A stretch of DNA of 64,000 bases from Prinsepia uniflora (Eukaryota > Streptophyta > Magnoliopsida > Rosales > Rosaceae). Below the pieces are notes generated by a model. The model ran no database searches. It had not been told where the DNA came from and saw nothing but the letters and a program-made list of their open reading frames with translations. Position numbers and translations under genes: made by a program. How positions within the stretch are numbered: the first letter of the stretch is position 1; each line of letters starts with the position of its first letter. The stretch spans positions 42,248,271 to 42,312,270 of the forward strand of contig CM064874.1 in NCBI GenBank assembly GCA_032719365.1. The letters are read 5' to 3'. This document shows, in pieces, positions 39,100 to 51,068 of the stretch.

Positions 39100-41791
39100 T
39101 GACATGACCCGTCCCAATTCATCTAGATTATAGTGGGACGTGCCTACTCCCGTCTGACAATCATACTCAAAATACCGAAACGACCCTTTTTGGGTTTAAG
39201 AGTAAACAGAGTTAACTACAATATTGTCAGACAAGGGATAAGTATCTATATACATAACCGAGCATATATGTTAGTACACTAAAGTACCCGAACCTTACCC
39301 CCAAGGGTAATCAGGTGCACAACGGTACTAGCTATGCCTCAGCCTCAGTGTCAGCCCCTGCCTCTGTATCATGACCTGGGGGGTCAATAAAATAGTCAAC
39401 GTGTGAGCGGACCAAAAATAAGTATTTTCGAAATACTATTTAAGAACAATAACATTTTCCCCTCCATTTTTTAAACATGCATGCATTTAAGTCAAATCGT
39501 ATGAAAACAGTTCAAATCATACATACATATATATATATATATGGACACACATATTAGTAAAACACAATATACCCAATTCTCGACATCCGCGATGCCTATA
39601 ACCAATACCGGTTACGATTTACAATGCTACGCGTGCAACTCGGGGTCTCATCTACGAGTACCTCTCGAGGATCCAACTCAACGACGTCCGGGGTGATATC
39701 ATAATGGTGTGCCTTCCCCGGATCTACCATGTCCAAGGTGATATCATAAACTAGCACTCCTAAACCTGAGCCTCTCCTCAGTGCTACTCATTCCAAGCAG
39801 TGTATCATGATTAATCCAGAATTCTCGACGTCTAGAAGAGACAATCCAACTCACCAGGATGGTATATGTGGAACAGTAACCAAATACATTTAAAATATTT
39901 TTAAAACCATTTATGTCTCAAATTAAGTCAAAATACTATTCAATTGGGCATATGCCCGAGACATAACTCTCACATGTCTTTTCCACAAAAACCATCTGAA
40001 AACAGTGTTTAAAACTCATTTATAAATCTCAATTTATCCAAACCGATCATGCTAGGTCACCATTTAAATTCAGTTAAAATTTTACCTTTCTTTCAAAATC
40101 CTGTTTAACACTAAATCTAAGTCAAATAATTACTCGACCGGGTCTCAAGTCAAAAACATCATTTTCACGTAAATTCGTAAAATATTTCATAAATCGATGA
40201 TTAAATCAACAACATCATCGAATATGATATCAAAGAATTTAAACTTAAATCATATAATAAAGCATTTAAAATAGGTACGCATGCATTGCAGTTATAAAAC
40301 AAAAGTCCACTTCCTTACTACGCGCTCAATATCCGCACTGTAATTTCACCCGAGCGAGTCCAAAGTCTCGGGGGTTGTCCAAATCACATCCGAGGGTCAC
40401 TAATGTTCTATACGAGTTCATACACTAAACCCTCACAAAGCTCGATACAGGAAATACGCCTCGGACAGGCTTTCTGAGGTTAAAAACCCCTAAATGACCT
40501 ATCAAACGGTAACCGATCGACTTGAAACCACCACCATTGAATTCAGATCGTCGAACCCTTTCGACTAAGAACAATTTGACCTCAAAATTCGTGTCCATGT
40601 GCCCCCACACACCGGTCAACGATGGTCGTCGCTGGTCAACGGCTGATGTCATCATGACATCATGCTGACGTCAGCCTGACAAGTCTGACAACCTGACATG
40701 GGGCACTCCCTAGCTGGTGCCACGTGTCCTACCTTGTGTCTCTGACACCTCTGACACATTGCCATGTGGCACCACCCTACTAGTCCACGTGGTCTGACAT
40801 GCTGACGTGGACCTGACACTTCAGCTACTGACTAGGCTTGACAGCCTGCCACATGGCATCACCTGATTTGCCACGTGGACTAACAAGTCGGACAGATGAT
40901 GACGTGGACTATCACGTCATCATTGTCAACCTCTGGTCGGGTCGACCTGTTTCTCTATAACTAGTCGTTTGACCCGCAATCCAGACCAGACTCGTTCTTC
41001 CTCCTATAACCACCAAAACGTGCCATTTTTTGACCCATCGACTCGTAATTAACCCAACAATCGATCTATGAACTCAAAATGAAAAGAAAGCACCTAGAAT
41101 GCTTCGACCAAGCTTGAACAGATTCAGTTTAATTTCCAATCTTTCTCCAGGTCGATTCTGGCCACCTTTCTTCACGATTTTGGTCCCTGTGGACTCGTAC
41201 AATCCCTAGGAATCATTTTTGATCATTAAAACCATCCAACAAACCCAAACCGAGTTTCAAGTTTTACCTGGTTCGTGGGTTCCTCAGGCCGTTCCGCCAT
41301 GCTCAACCTTCTTCCACCGTCATCTCAAGTCTCTCTTCACTCTCTCAATCCCTCTCAGACACAAGGTGAAAGACGGATGGTGTTTGTGTGGGTTTTTAGT
41401 TTCAGGTAACAATGAGCAAAGAAGATGAAGATGGATACAATGAATGCATGAATTTGGGGGCTTGGGCCAATGGGATGAGTGACACTTGTCACTCATCCAT
41501 TGGTCCACCTCAGATATTTTGGACCAATAAATATCTGCCACTGTACACGTCTCGTAAAACATGAATAGTAGCTGATTTCTTCCATGACTAATAACTTTCT
41601 CGTCGGACGTCTGATTTTGACGTGCCGCCTGTCTACAAACTCGTGACGCCTCGATCTATGTAATGGACTTTGGTTAAAGTCCAAATAATGTCCTGGGTCA
41701 AAAGTCAATATTTTTCCTTAACTAGAGGCAAAATGGTCCTTTTGCATTACATTTCCGAATTTAGATTTTATTAAAAGTCCAGGGTGTTACA
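39100..41791 (-). mobile_element. Solo LTR, LL family (2,692 bp)
   Basis: TGACATGACCCGTCCC to CCAGGGTGTTACA with perfect TSD ATATA (39095-39099 and 41792-41796). It holds a worn hairpin array near 39570-39740 (for example GACATccgcgATGCC) and a cluster of bZIP-like sites at 40640-40920: TGACGTCA at 40666 and several CCACGTGG / TGACGTGG. No gene. Confidence 0.9.
40640..40920. promoter_or_regulatory. Cluster of ACGT-core (bZIP-type) sites in the solo LTR
   Basis: Contains GATGTCATCATGACATC, TGACGTCA (40666-40673), CCACGTGTCC, CCACGTGGTC, TGACGTGGAC, GCCACGTGGAC and CACGTCATCA. ACGT-core sites are bound by plant bZIP factors; activity here is inference. Confidence 0.5.
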
Positions 41792-42130
41792 ATATATGAT
41801 TTATTTGGACTACCAAAGTCTTATATCCCATAGGATTTCATGAATTCCTAAGCGATATGGGGGCATTTTTGGAACGATAAATCACCCAAAAATTGGGGGG
41901 TTGCCACGTGGCCCATAATTCGCATAATTTCCAAATTGCACATGATAATGATATTTACGGTTCACAGGCACCCACACTTAAATAATGTATTTACTAGCTG
42001 AATATATTATTTAATCGAATTAAAACTTCAATGATATTAATATTCTCCCCGAGAATTAATTGTCATTTTTCTTAATAATGAACAATTATTATTAATATTA
42101 AATCATCATAATTGTCACCATTATTCTTAA
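41792..42130 (+). mobile_element. Tat-type PPT and 5' part of a Tat LTR, cut by a MULE
   Basis: PPT-like ATATGGGGGCATT, then LTR start TTTGGAACG at 41868, the same order as at 43984-43996 and in the young Tat element. The LTR shares GCCACGTGGCCCATAATTC and the ATTCTCCCCGAGAATTAATTG phrase with its relatives. It stops at 42130, where the MULE begins. Confidence 0.7.
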
Positions 42131-43642
42131 GGAAAAACTACATAAAACACCCCAAACTATAAGGGCCAACACATATTCATACCCAAACTACCAAAAGTTT
42201 AAATTTACTACCCAAACTATTTGACCGCTCACAAGTAACCACCTCCGTCAGTTTTTCCATCAATCTGCCCGTCAAATGTCCATATGGCAAAATATTAGCC
42301 CAGTAAGCGATTGAGGTGGCAAAAATCGCAAGGGCATTTTCGATATTTCAAAAAAATCAACTAATACCAACCCAAAAACCCTATTTTCTACTTCCTCAAC
42401 CCCTCTCTCTGCAACTCTCTCTAAAACCCCCCAAACCAAACTAATACCCACCCAAATCGAACTCCCCTCCCTCCAAACAAACACAAACCCAAAAATTGAT
42501 TTGTTCGGTGCCGATCGATAGAGTTTTAGTACGAGATTTTGGGATTTCGAAGCTGAGCCAATTTTCTCAACGTACCCATCCTTCCATTTTGGGATTTAGG
42601 TCCTAGACGGCATATCAAAGAAATTTTAGGGTGATGATGATAGTGATAAGGAGGAGTTTGAGTTCCTCTGGCGCTGATCGGCGGTAGTGTTTCTCCAGAA
42701 CTCGACCTATCTCGATGTTCTTGTTCCATACCCTGAACTCAGTTTAAGGCTTCGTCGCTAGAAATTAGAAGATATGCCAACTGATTTCTCACTCACTAAT
42801 TTTGTGCCCATCTAGGAAAACCACAACCACAGGCAACTTGGCTAACATAATGGCTTTGAGGTCCGATGGAAATGCAAACTCGAACTCGTCTTTGGCTTGA
42901 GCAAACTAGGATTCAGATAGACTCGGCTGGACTTGGATACAAGAGCTATTCAGGTGGGTATTAGTTGATTTCTCTAAAAAAACCTGTTTCCAAACTCGAG
43001 TATTTAGTTATTTTCAAATCCAATCGTGTTCCCATTTCGAGTTTCAATGATGCCAGACCTCTGACCAAAATCCTAACTCGTAGCTCAGATCAGAAGCAAA
43101 AGAAGGAGACTCGCAGAGATTGCTATGGGTTCACTGGCAAGAAGAAGCGGTGGAGGCCTCTTTGAAGGCCTTTACAGGGTCATCATGCGGCCGCAACTCT
43201 ATCTACGTCACCTTCGTCATCGCCCGCACTTTCCTCGATGAGCGGGTGGGCATCTTGTAACTTTAGATCTTGGATTTCTCTACTGAAAGTCTCATTTTTG
43301 GTTTTTGTTCCATTGTATTTTCTATTTGGTTCCTTGGAAATCGAAGGAATTGAAGGGTGATGGATTTGTGATTAGGTTAACGAGTTTAGGAGAAAACTTA
43401 GAAATTTCAATTTGGTGATTTTTTTGAAATACCAAAAATGCCCCTTTGATTTTTGTCACCTCAGTCGCTAATTGGGCAAATATTTTTGCCCCTAGAAATT
43501 TAATGGACAGATGGATGGAAAAACTGACGAACGTGGTTACTTGAGAGTGGTCAAATAGTTTGGGCAGTAAATTGAAAATGTCGATAGTTTGGGTATGAAT
43601 CTGTGTTGACTCCTATAATTTGGGGTATTTTATATAGTTTTT
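42131..43642. mobile_element. MULE-type DNA transposon with TIRs of about 230 bp
   Basis: The left end (GGAAAAACTACATAAAACACC onward, to about 42360) is repeated in inverted form at the right (about 43414-43642), with perhaps 80 percent identity by eye. Shared phrases include CATACCCAAACTA, CCCAAACTATTTGACC and GTCAGTTTTTCCATC. Long TIRs without transposase suggest a Mutator-like non-autonomous or gene-capturing element. Candidate 9-bp flanks TTATTCTTA / TTATTCATA differ at one base, but the two flanks come from different retroelements. Borders are uncertain by 2-3 bases. Confidence 0.78.
42361..43413. other. Interior of the MULE, gene-fragment-like, not recognised
   Basis: Less AT-rich than the TIRs, with a pyrimidine-rich left portion. 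Short frames include one at 42965-43165 (plus) encoding a basic tail with TGKKKRWRP. It could be captured host gene pieces, but I cannot match it to a family. There is no transposase motif. Confidence 0.4.
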
Positions 43643-43849
43643 ATTCATATTTATAAATTTAATTATTTAATTATGAGGTTTCATATAAGTTTTCATTAGT
43701 TATTTAATGGGTTAAGGCTCGGAAAAAGTCGATTTGACAGATTCCACTACATAACGGGGTTAGTGGGTTGGACGTGGATGGTAAGGGATTAACACAAGAT
43801 CAGCGGTAGGGGATTATTAAAGTGTTTTAAGAACGGGTCCTGTCATTTG
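43643..43849 (+). mobile_element. 3' end fragment of a subfamily b LL LTR
   Basis: Collinear with about 33330-33468 and 38985-39019 (GGTTAAGGCTCGGAA, then AACGGGTCCTGTCA). Truncated on the left by the MULE. Confidence 0.7.
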
Positions 43850-43995
43850 ATGTAATTTTCTGAACTCAATGGAATTTATCTTACACAAGATCAACGCAAG
43901 ACAAGACGGAATCCTGCTCCATATATGATTTATTGGGACTACCTAAGGATTACATCATTTAGGATTCCATGAATTCCTAAGCAATATGGGGCATT
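43850..43995 (+). mobile_element. Tat-type 3' region with PPT (second copy)
   Basis: Same sequence as 39020-39099 plus 41792-41867, ending in the PPT-like CAATATGGGGCATT. Confidence 0.7.
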
Positions 43996-44543
43996 TGTGG
44001 AACAATAAATCACCAAAAAAATTAGGGGGCTACTACGTGGCCCATAATTCACATAATGTTCAAATTTCTTCTGGTAATGATATTTGCGGTTCACAAACAC
44101 CCACATATTAAATAATGTACTTACCAGCTGAATATATTATTTAATCGAATTAAAACTTCAAATGATATTAAATATTCTCTACAAGAATTAATTGTTATTA
44201 TTCTTAATAATGAACAATTTTTATCATTATTCTTAATAATGAACAATTATTATAATTATTAAATAATATATTTTATTAAAATATATTATTAATTACAAAA
44301 TCAATTGACCAATCAGAATACTCTGAAGCTCACAAGATTTCTCTATAAATGATGAAACTTTCAAGGTAAGTCGTTTCGTTACTTCTAAAGCTCTTATGAT
44401 TTCTCTCTTAAAGATGACTTATGTATTAGTGTTCTTGGTCAAATAACTCCCCGGAGCTTTGATTGAGACAAACGATAGCTTTTTATTTGCTGTTTGTAGG
44501 GATCAAAGAGACTTTTCTAGCATGAACGATTTCGGCTTCAACA
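43996..44543 (+). mobile_element. Tat-type 3' LTR (548 bp)
   Basis: TGTGGAACAATAAATCACC to GGCTTCAACA. It has a CTCTATAAATGATG TATA region (about 44341-44350) after a GACCAATCAG box, as in the young Tat LTR. No PBS follows; 24 bp later the Athila LTR begins. It is preceded by a PPT, so it is the 3' LTR of a largely lost element. Confidence 0.8.
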
Positions 44544-44567
44544 TGGATGATGGGTGGGGAAGGATGG

Positions 44568-45966
44568 TGATAAGCCTTGAATTAAGCATAATTTTATATC
44601 TTTTATGCTTATCATTTAATGTTTGAATGCCAAACAATAGGAGAAAATAATATCTTTTATGAGAAATGTACAGAATTGGATTAAGCTCGGAATTATGAGA
44701 ATTTAGGCGAAAGAATCACCTCAATCGGAGTTATATTGAAGAAGTTATGATTGAATGAAAAAAGGCCACCAAAAAGCTTGAAGGAATTCGGTAGGGGCCT
44801 ACCGAATCCACAAAGATAGCCCAGAAACATTTTTGGTGGCTCCACTGATTTCCCTCCTTTTACCCTTTGACCGCAGTTGACCATTGATTTCCCTTGCCAT
44901 TTTTGGTGGCTCTCCACTGAAATTCATTCTAAAGCTTTAAATATGAGTTTTAAGCATATTTTAGGATTAATTCAAGTTGTTTACACACCTATTCTCCATT
45001 TTGTATTAGGATTTCAATCCTATTTACTTTTATTTTATTATTTTAACTCATTTTACTTATAGTAAAGGTTTTTAATTAGTTTTCTTATATATTTAGGAAA
45101 CTTTTTCCTTTTAGAATTAAATTGTAAACTTCTATTTTTTTGGGGATTAATTTTCTCCTGTAAATAGAGAGGTTTAGACTTTTTGTAAAGAGTCACCCAT
45201 TTTTGTACCAAAGCTCTGCTTAACCAAATTTCCCTCTTCAATAATTCGAGATTTCTTTAGCAATAGCCGATTACACCATACTCCACCACAAACACCTTCA
45301 TCTGCGACAATCTAGGACAATTCCTGGTTGTCTTACCAAGCAGTGTCGATCCACTTTGCATCCCTAGGGAAATTCCCAATATAAAAAGTGTAACATGATT
45401 CCCTTATCCTGTAATTATCTTTTTCAATTGAATATCGTTTTATTGGATTAATCTTTAATATAATTCTAGTTTTATATCTTATATGAATTTCAATAATCTT
45501 CCATGTATTTCAATATCCTGGTTTTTGTTATACTTGTATGTTGTGCTTAATACTTGATTGGATCTCTAGGACAATTCCCGAGTCTAGATCATTGAAAGTG
45601 TCTAGGGCAATTCCCAACATGTACTTAAGAAAATATGCTTGTATTTCGTAGAACTAAGATTATGAAATTTCGTAAATTTTGGAATTGACATAATTTATGA
45701 ATGAGTTAGGTTAAAGATGAGTTGACCATGTAAATAATAGATTCGGTTAGATTAGGTTAGTTAATCATGTAGGATAATAGAAACAATCAACTAGCCTCCT
45801 AATTAATTAATCAAACGACAATCATGCTTAGGTACCCTCAATCCCCAATTAAGAACAATCCCTACTTTTCAATGCTACAATCTACAAAAACGGGTTTTAA
45901 TTTGCATATGTTTTTATTAAGTGTTGTGACTTTGTGTTTACTTTAATGCTTAGTTCTAGCGTATCA
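44568..45966 (+). mobile_element. Athila 5' LTR (1,399 bp)
   Basis: TGATAAGCCTTG to TAGCGTATCA; the ends form a short TGATA/TATCA inverted repeat. TATA-like GTAAATAGAGAGG is at about 45165-45177. An inverted repeat of 10-bp arms (ATTCGGTAGG / CCTACCGAAT) sits at 44786-44807. The 5-bp left flank is GATGG. Confidence 0.88.
44786..44807. promoter_or_regulatory. Conserved palindrome in Athila U3
   Basis: ATTCGGTAGG, a 2-base centre, CCTACCGAAT. The minus-oriented Athila LTR has the same feature at 35340-35359 with one mismatch. Possibly a dimeric factor site; function unknown. Confidence 0.55.
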
Positions 45967-45971
45967 ATTTT

Positions 45972-45989
45972 TGGCGCCGTTGCCGGGGA
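45972..45989 (+). other. Athila primer binding site (tRNA-Asp type)
   Basis: TGGCGCCGTTGCCGGGGA five bases after the LTR end, the standard Athila PBS complementary to tRNA-Asp. Confidence 0.93.
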
Positions 45990-47170
45990 TTGAAATAATC
46001 TCTTGTATGATTTCATTTATGTATATTTGTTCATAATGTAAATATAATATTTGTACATATTTTCATACTTGTATATAAATTGTAATACTTTTTGTTAAAA
46101 AACATTTCCTTTGTAATTTTTTTTTTAAAAAAAGGTTTCCAAAAATTTAAAAAAAACACAAAAAATAGAATTTCAGAAAATAAAAAAATTCAAAATTCTT
46201 TTTTTCCTATTAAATGTTTTAGAGTTGCATGAATCTCAAAACCTTTCTTTTCAAATTTTACTTTTAGGAACATGTAGCGCCCATTTTGTTTACTTTTTCC
46301 TTAACCTTTCGTGATGTGTGGATTTCATCACCACACACTGTAGACTCGAATCTATGGACATGAGGTGGGGCGGAGGTTGTAAGCACTTAGGCTTGGTAAG
46401 CCTCTATTTTCAAAACTTCCATCGGGTTGTTATGGTGTCTAAGAGGGTTATGACTGGTGACAAGTAAGGCAATAAGAAAGAGGACTCCAATAGAGTATAT
46501 ACCCTGGCCAGGTTAGCCTCGAGGTGTTCTCAAAATTAGTCCTTGCTTCTCACGTTACATCTATCCCAACTGGCCATAATTAATGTTGAATGGTGGAGGG
46601 GATTGGAATATGTTTATCAGTATGCGCAGGCCATACGCCCAGGAAATTACTATGAGAAATGAAGTAGGAAAGTTATTCTTATCACTCTAAGACTCTATCT
46701 ATTGCATTGGTAGATTGCATACCCTCCCTGCGGTTTCATGATGCTCAGATTTCAACACTGGGCCCCCTATGACTAAGTGAATCTAGGGAAGTGAGATATA
46801 AGGTGCAGGCCATTATTTTCATGCAATGCCATGTAACTCTTAAGTCTTATGCAGGTTCTAATGATTTCCCTCTTATGCATTCACACCATTCTTCATGTAG
46901 ACTTTCATGTGTTGCATTGATTTAGAAATTTTTGAGCTTGTGTTTTTGTATATTATTTTCGTGATCTACCTTGCATATTCTTGGTTATACTCTTTAAATT
47001 CTTTACTTACTTGCCTATAACTTTTTCTTTATACATACAATGCTGCTTGCAAATTTTATGTTCTCTACATTTCATGACTAACTATCTTGCTCACCCATTT
47101 CTCTTATCTATTATCGCGATTAGGATATGACTATCACATTGTATGTTTGTTGTATTTCAGGTTCCTATGC
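45990..47170 (+). other. Athila leader, non-coding
   Basis: T-rich then mixed DNA between PBS and gag. It contains a strong hairpin AGGCTTggtAAGCCT near 46388. No ORF of note. Confidence 0.6.
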
Positions 47171-48960
47171 ATGACCAAGCCAAAGCTAGTGATTCCAACT
47201 CGCAGATCTCCATGCTTTGCTAGTTTCGATACACAGCCTAGATTGGGAAGTGAGTTAAGGGAAACAAAGTTTGAGAATTCGACCTTAGAACCCATCTTGG
47301 AACCTACTTTTGAGGAAGGCTACGAATTTGAGTCTTCTTTTTTCCTAAACACCAACTTGAAAGTGAATCCGAAATTGCGATGGCCAACATCGAACGTAAT
47401 TCTCTTTGTCAACGTACTTACTCAACTGAGTGGAGAATATGACCCTCCTGCATTGTTTTTCCTCTACCGAAGGAAAAGAAAACGGACATTGAGCTTAAGA
47501 GAGGTTTCCTTCATCGACTCCCAACCTATTATGGGTTACCCAATGAGAATTCGAATAAACACCTTCTGAAACCAAGTGATGCTGATGAGGAACTTCTGAA
47601 ACTTAAGGCTTTTCCCTTCTCTTTGGTGGATTGGGCCCAATCTTGGCTCATGGACTTGCCCCTCAATCATATCACTAATTGGAAACAACTTGTGAACTTG
47701 TTTTTGGCTAAGTACTTCCCCGCTTCCAAGATCACTTTGAAGAGGCGAGAGATCACATCCATTACGCAAGCATCAGACGAAACCTTTGGTTCATACTACA
47801 ATCGTTTCAAGGTCCTTTGTTCTACTTGTCCTTAAAATGGTTTCTCAGAGACTAACCTAATGAATTACTTCTATGATGGTCTCAAACCCATGGGCAGAGG
47901 CCTTCTTGATGCAACGTCACATGGGGCATTTATGGACTTAGATGAGGTCGAAGCAAGACAGTTACTCGAGAGTAAGGCCACCAATGATACTCAATACGGA
48001 ATGTCTTACAAGAAAGGGGTAAGTGCACTTAATTCTGATGGAACCATGGATGAAAAGATTAAAAAGCTCCAATCTATGCTTGAAAAAGTTTTGGACTTAA
48101 AAGCCAAAAGGGCTATGAAACCTAAAGGACCTATATGTGGCATATGCCAATTGGACGGACACCCTACTGATCATTATCCTCAAATCATGAATCCCAAGGA
48201 GGGAATGGAACAAGCCAATGCCTTAGGCGGATATCAAGGGAACCAACGGTTCAATAACTTTTCTAACTATGGACAAGGCAACTGTGATCATCCGGGATTC
48301 AAGTGGAGCAGCAATGAAGCATGTTTGAACCCTCTATCTCAACACCAACAGGGGTACTCATGGAAACAATTCATGCCAAGGCCACCAATGCCTCATCAAC
48401 CTATGGGTATGCAACAAGCTCCTCCAGTTCATCAATTCTCTAACCCGGATTATGATAAGATGTTTGCACAATTATCCACTTCAACCCGAGTACTTCTAGA
48501 CAACCAAAAGAAAATAAAGGAGACGTTGAACACTCATGGCCATGACATTTCTGAAATGAAGAAGAAAATTGGTCAAATTGTCGATTTCATGGGCCAAGTC
48601 AAAGATACGGGGAAGTAGCCTTCACAAATCGTTCCCAACCCAAAGAACAATTCTTTTGAACATGCTAGTTATGTTACAACTCGAAGTGGGAAGGTTTTGC
48701 ACGACCTTATGGCCAAGGAAGGCTCAAAATCAAGTTCTAAGGATGCTAGGAAGGAAAGTGACGAATTTTTCAGAATGAGTATGATAAGATCACCATTCCG
48801 ACCAAGGAAGTGGCACCACCATCCAACCACGACAAAGGTAAAAATCCTACCTCTTCAAATTCTATTCCTATTAACATCTTGTTGTCTCGTGCACCCTTTC
48901 CAAGCAGATTTGTAAAAACTAAGAAGGATGAGCAGTATGAAGAGATCCTTGACATATTCA
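47171..48960 (+). pseudogene. gag: Athila gag, frameshifted and with stops
   Basis: The ATG at 47171 opens a frame of about 130 codons, which shifts near 47460. It resumes as LPTYYGLPNENSNKHL and LLKLKAFPFSLVDWAQSWL, the Athila capsid pattern. A stop at 47833-47835 sits where CPxxG is expected (CAA or CAT to TAA). The frame continues through MNYFYDGLKPMGRGLLDA to a zinc-knuckle-like CGICQLDGHPTDHYP, whose last Cys is Tyr. Another in-frame TAG at 48616-48618 is followed by PSQIVPNPK, which continues the family pattern. Further shifts occur after about 48780. Structural role lost. Confidence 0.85.
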
Positions 48961-49069
48961 GAACGGTACAAGTGAACTTGCATTAATTGAATGCATCAAA
49001 CAAGTACCCGCCTATGCCAAGTTTCTCAAGGAGTTATGCACTCAAAGACGACAAAAAAGAGAGAAAGAA

Positions 49070-50017
49070 GTGGTTAAGGTAAACGAAATTGTCTCTGCAA
49101 TTATCCAACAAAAATTACCACCAAAATTGAAAGATCCCGGGAGCTTTTCAGTTCCCTGCTTAATAGGTAACAAGTCCTTTGATAATTTCATGCTAGATTT
49201 AGGTGCATCAATCAATGTTATGCCATACCATATATATGCATCAATAAATATAGGCGAATTAAAGAAAAACAATGTGATTATTCAATTAGCATATCGTTCG
49301 CACGCATATCCAAGGGGATATGTAGAAGATGTTCTTGTGTAGGTCAATCAACTTATCTTTCCTGCTGACTTTTATTTACTTGACATGAATGAGAGTCCTT
49401 TGGACAACATACCATTGCTTTTGGGACTTCCATTTATGAGGACTGCAAGAACAAAGATAGATGTCCATAATGGTCTTCTATCCATTGAATTTGATGGGGA
49501 GATGATCGAGTTCAACATCTTCGAAACTATAAGGTATCCTACTACTAGTGTTAATGCTTGCTTTGCTATCGACATTGTTGAATATTTGTCACAGGAACAC
49601 ATGAACCATATACGTGATGATGTACTCGTAATAACCATTCAAGAAGGAGCAAGACTGACCCAATTTGGGACTGAAGTCCTTTTCAATGCACTAATTGAGG
49701 TCTTTGAACCCAAAATCCTAGAATCGGTTATGACCCTAAATGAAATGCGGAGATATCTAAGTCCTCTTCCTCCAATTCCAATCACTTTTGGTACTAATAA
49801 AATGGTTCCATTTGTTGTCCAAGCCCTTAAACTAGAACTTAAGGTACTTCCGGAACATTTGAAGTACGCATTCCTTGGAGGTAATGCCACCTTACCCGTC
49901 ATTATTTCTTCAACTTTGAAACCTGATCAAGAGATAAAATTTCTGACTGTACTCAACAAGTACAAGACCACAATTGGATGGACACTTGCAGACATCAAAG
50001 GAATCAACCTTGCCACT
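49070..50017 (+). pseudogene. pro: Athila protease and protease-RT linker, one stop
   Basis: FMLDLGASINVMPY carries the Athila-type aspartic protease site. An in-frame TAG at 49340-49342 sits where a Gln is common in relatives (LV*VNQLIFPADFYLLDM). The frame continues to LLLGLPFMRTARTKIDV and LADIKGINLATC, then shifts near 50015. The stop fits a single C-to-T change. Confidence 0.82.
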
Positions 50018-51068
50018 TGTGTGTCATCGTATCCTTCTTGAAGATGATGCCAAACCCACTCAGGATGTACAAAGAAGACTCCATCTACCTATGATGGAAG
50101 TAGTTAAAAATGAGGTAATCAAACTTTATGATTTTAGTGTTATTTACCCTGTTTTAGATAGTCGTTGGGTATCTCATGTGCAAGTTGTTCCAAAGAAATC
50201 TAGAATCAGTGTAGTTAAGAATGTCGAAAATGAATTAGTGCCTCAACGAACCATCACTGGACAAAGAGTTTGCATCGATTCCCAGAAACTCAATGCCACC
50301 ACAAGGAAATACCAATTTCCTTTGGCCTTCATTGACCAAATGCTTGAGAGACTCGCAGGACACTCCCACTATTGCTTCCTTGATGGATACTCATGATACA
50401 ACCAAATAAGCATCGCTCAGGAAGATCAAGAGAAGACCATTTTCACGTGCCCTTTTGGTACATTAGCTTACGAGAAGATGCCATTCAGTTTGTGCAATGC
50501 ACTAGGTACTTTCCAACGTTGTACGCTTTCCATATTCTCTGATTATGTAGAAAACATTATTGAAGTATTCATGGATGACTTTAGTGTATTCGGAGATAGT
50601 TTTGATGCATGCTTAGAAAACCTTGAACTTATATTTCAAATATGTGTCGATTCTAGGCTAGTACTTAACTGAGAGAAATGTCACTTCAAGGTAACTCAAG
50701 GGATAGTTTTAGGACACATTGTGTCGGCTAAAGGTATAGAGGTTGATAGAGCTAAAGTAGATCTTGTGCGGTACTTACCCTCTCCCACTTCGGTGAGAGA
50801 AATCCGTTCGTTTCTTAGACATGCAGGTTTCTACCAGCGATTCAACAAAGACTTCTCATAAATTTCTAGACCCCTATGTCGTTTACTCCAAAAGGAAACC
50901 ACCTTTGTGTTTAGTGCCGAGTGCCAGAAGGCCTTTGATAAGCTAAAGGAGTTGCTCACCACTGCCCCTATCTTATGTGCCCCATATTGATGTTTACCAT
51001 TTGAGCTCAAGTACAATGTCTCCTACTATGTAGTAGGAGCTTTCTTAGGACAAAGAAAGGACAAGAAG
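50018..51068 (+). pseudogene. pol: Athila reverse transcriptase, four stops, cut by an insertion
   Basis: HRILLEDDAKPTQ opens the RT. Motifs follow in order: VQVVPKKS, GQRVCIDSQKLNATT, FLDGYS with TGA at 50394-50396 in place of Gly, YNQISIAQEDQEKT, MPFSLCNALGTFQRC, and the catalytic FMDDFSVFG. Stops: TGA 50670-50672 (N*EKCHF, Trp expected), TAA 50859-50861, and TGA near 50988-50990 (PY*CLPFEL, Trp expected). The frame reaches VGAFLGQRKDKK at 51068, where the LL element begins. FMDD is intact, but the frame cannot be translated through. Confidence 0.88.

Noticed and set aside
48616..48618. Athila UAG as a second recoding site
   Set aside because: The context after it (CCT TCA) does not fit CAR-YYA and the element carries many other stops; plain decay.
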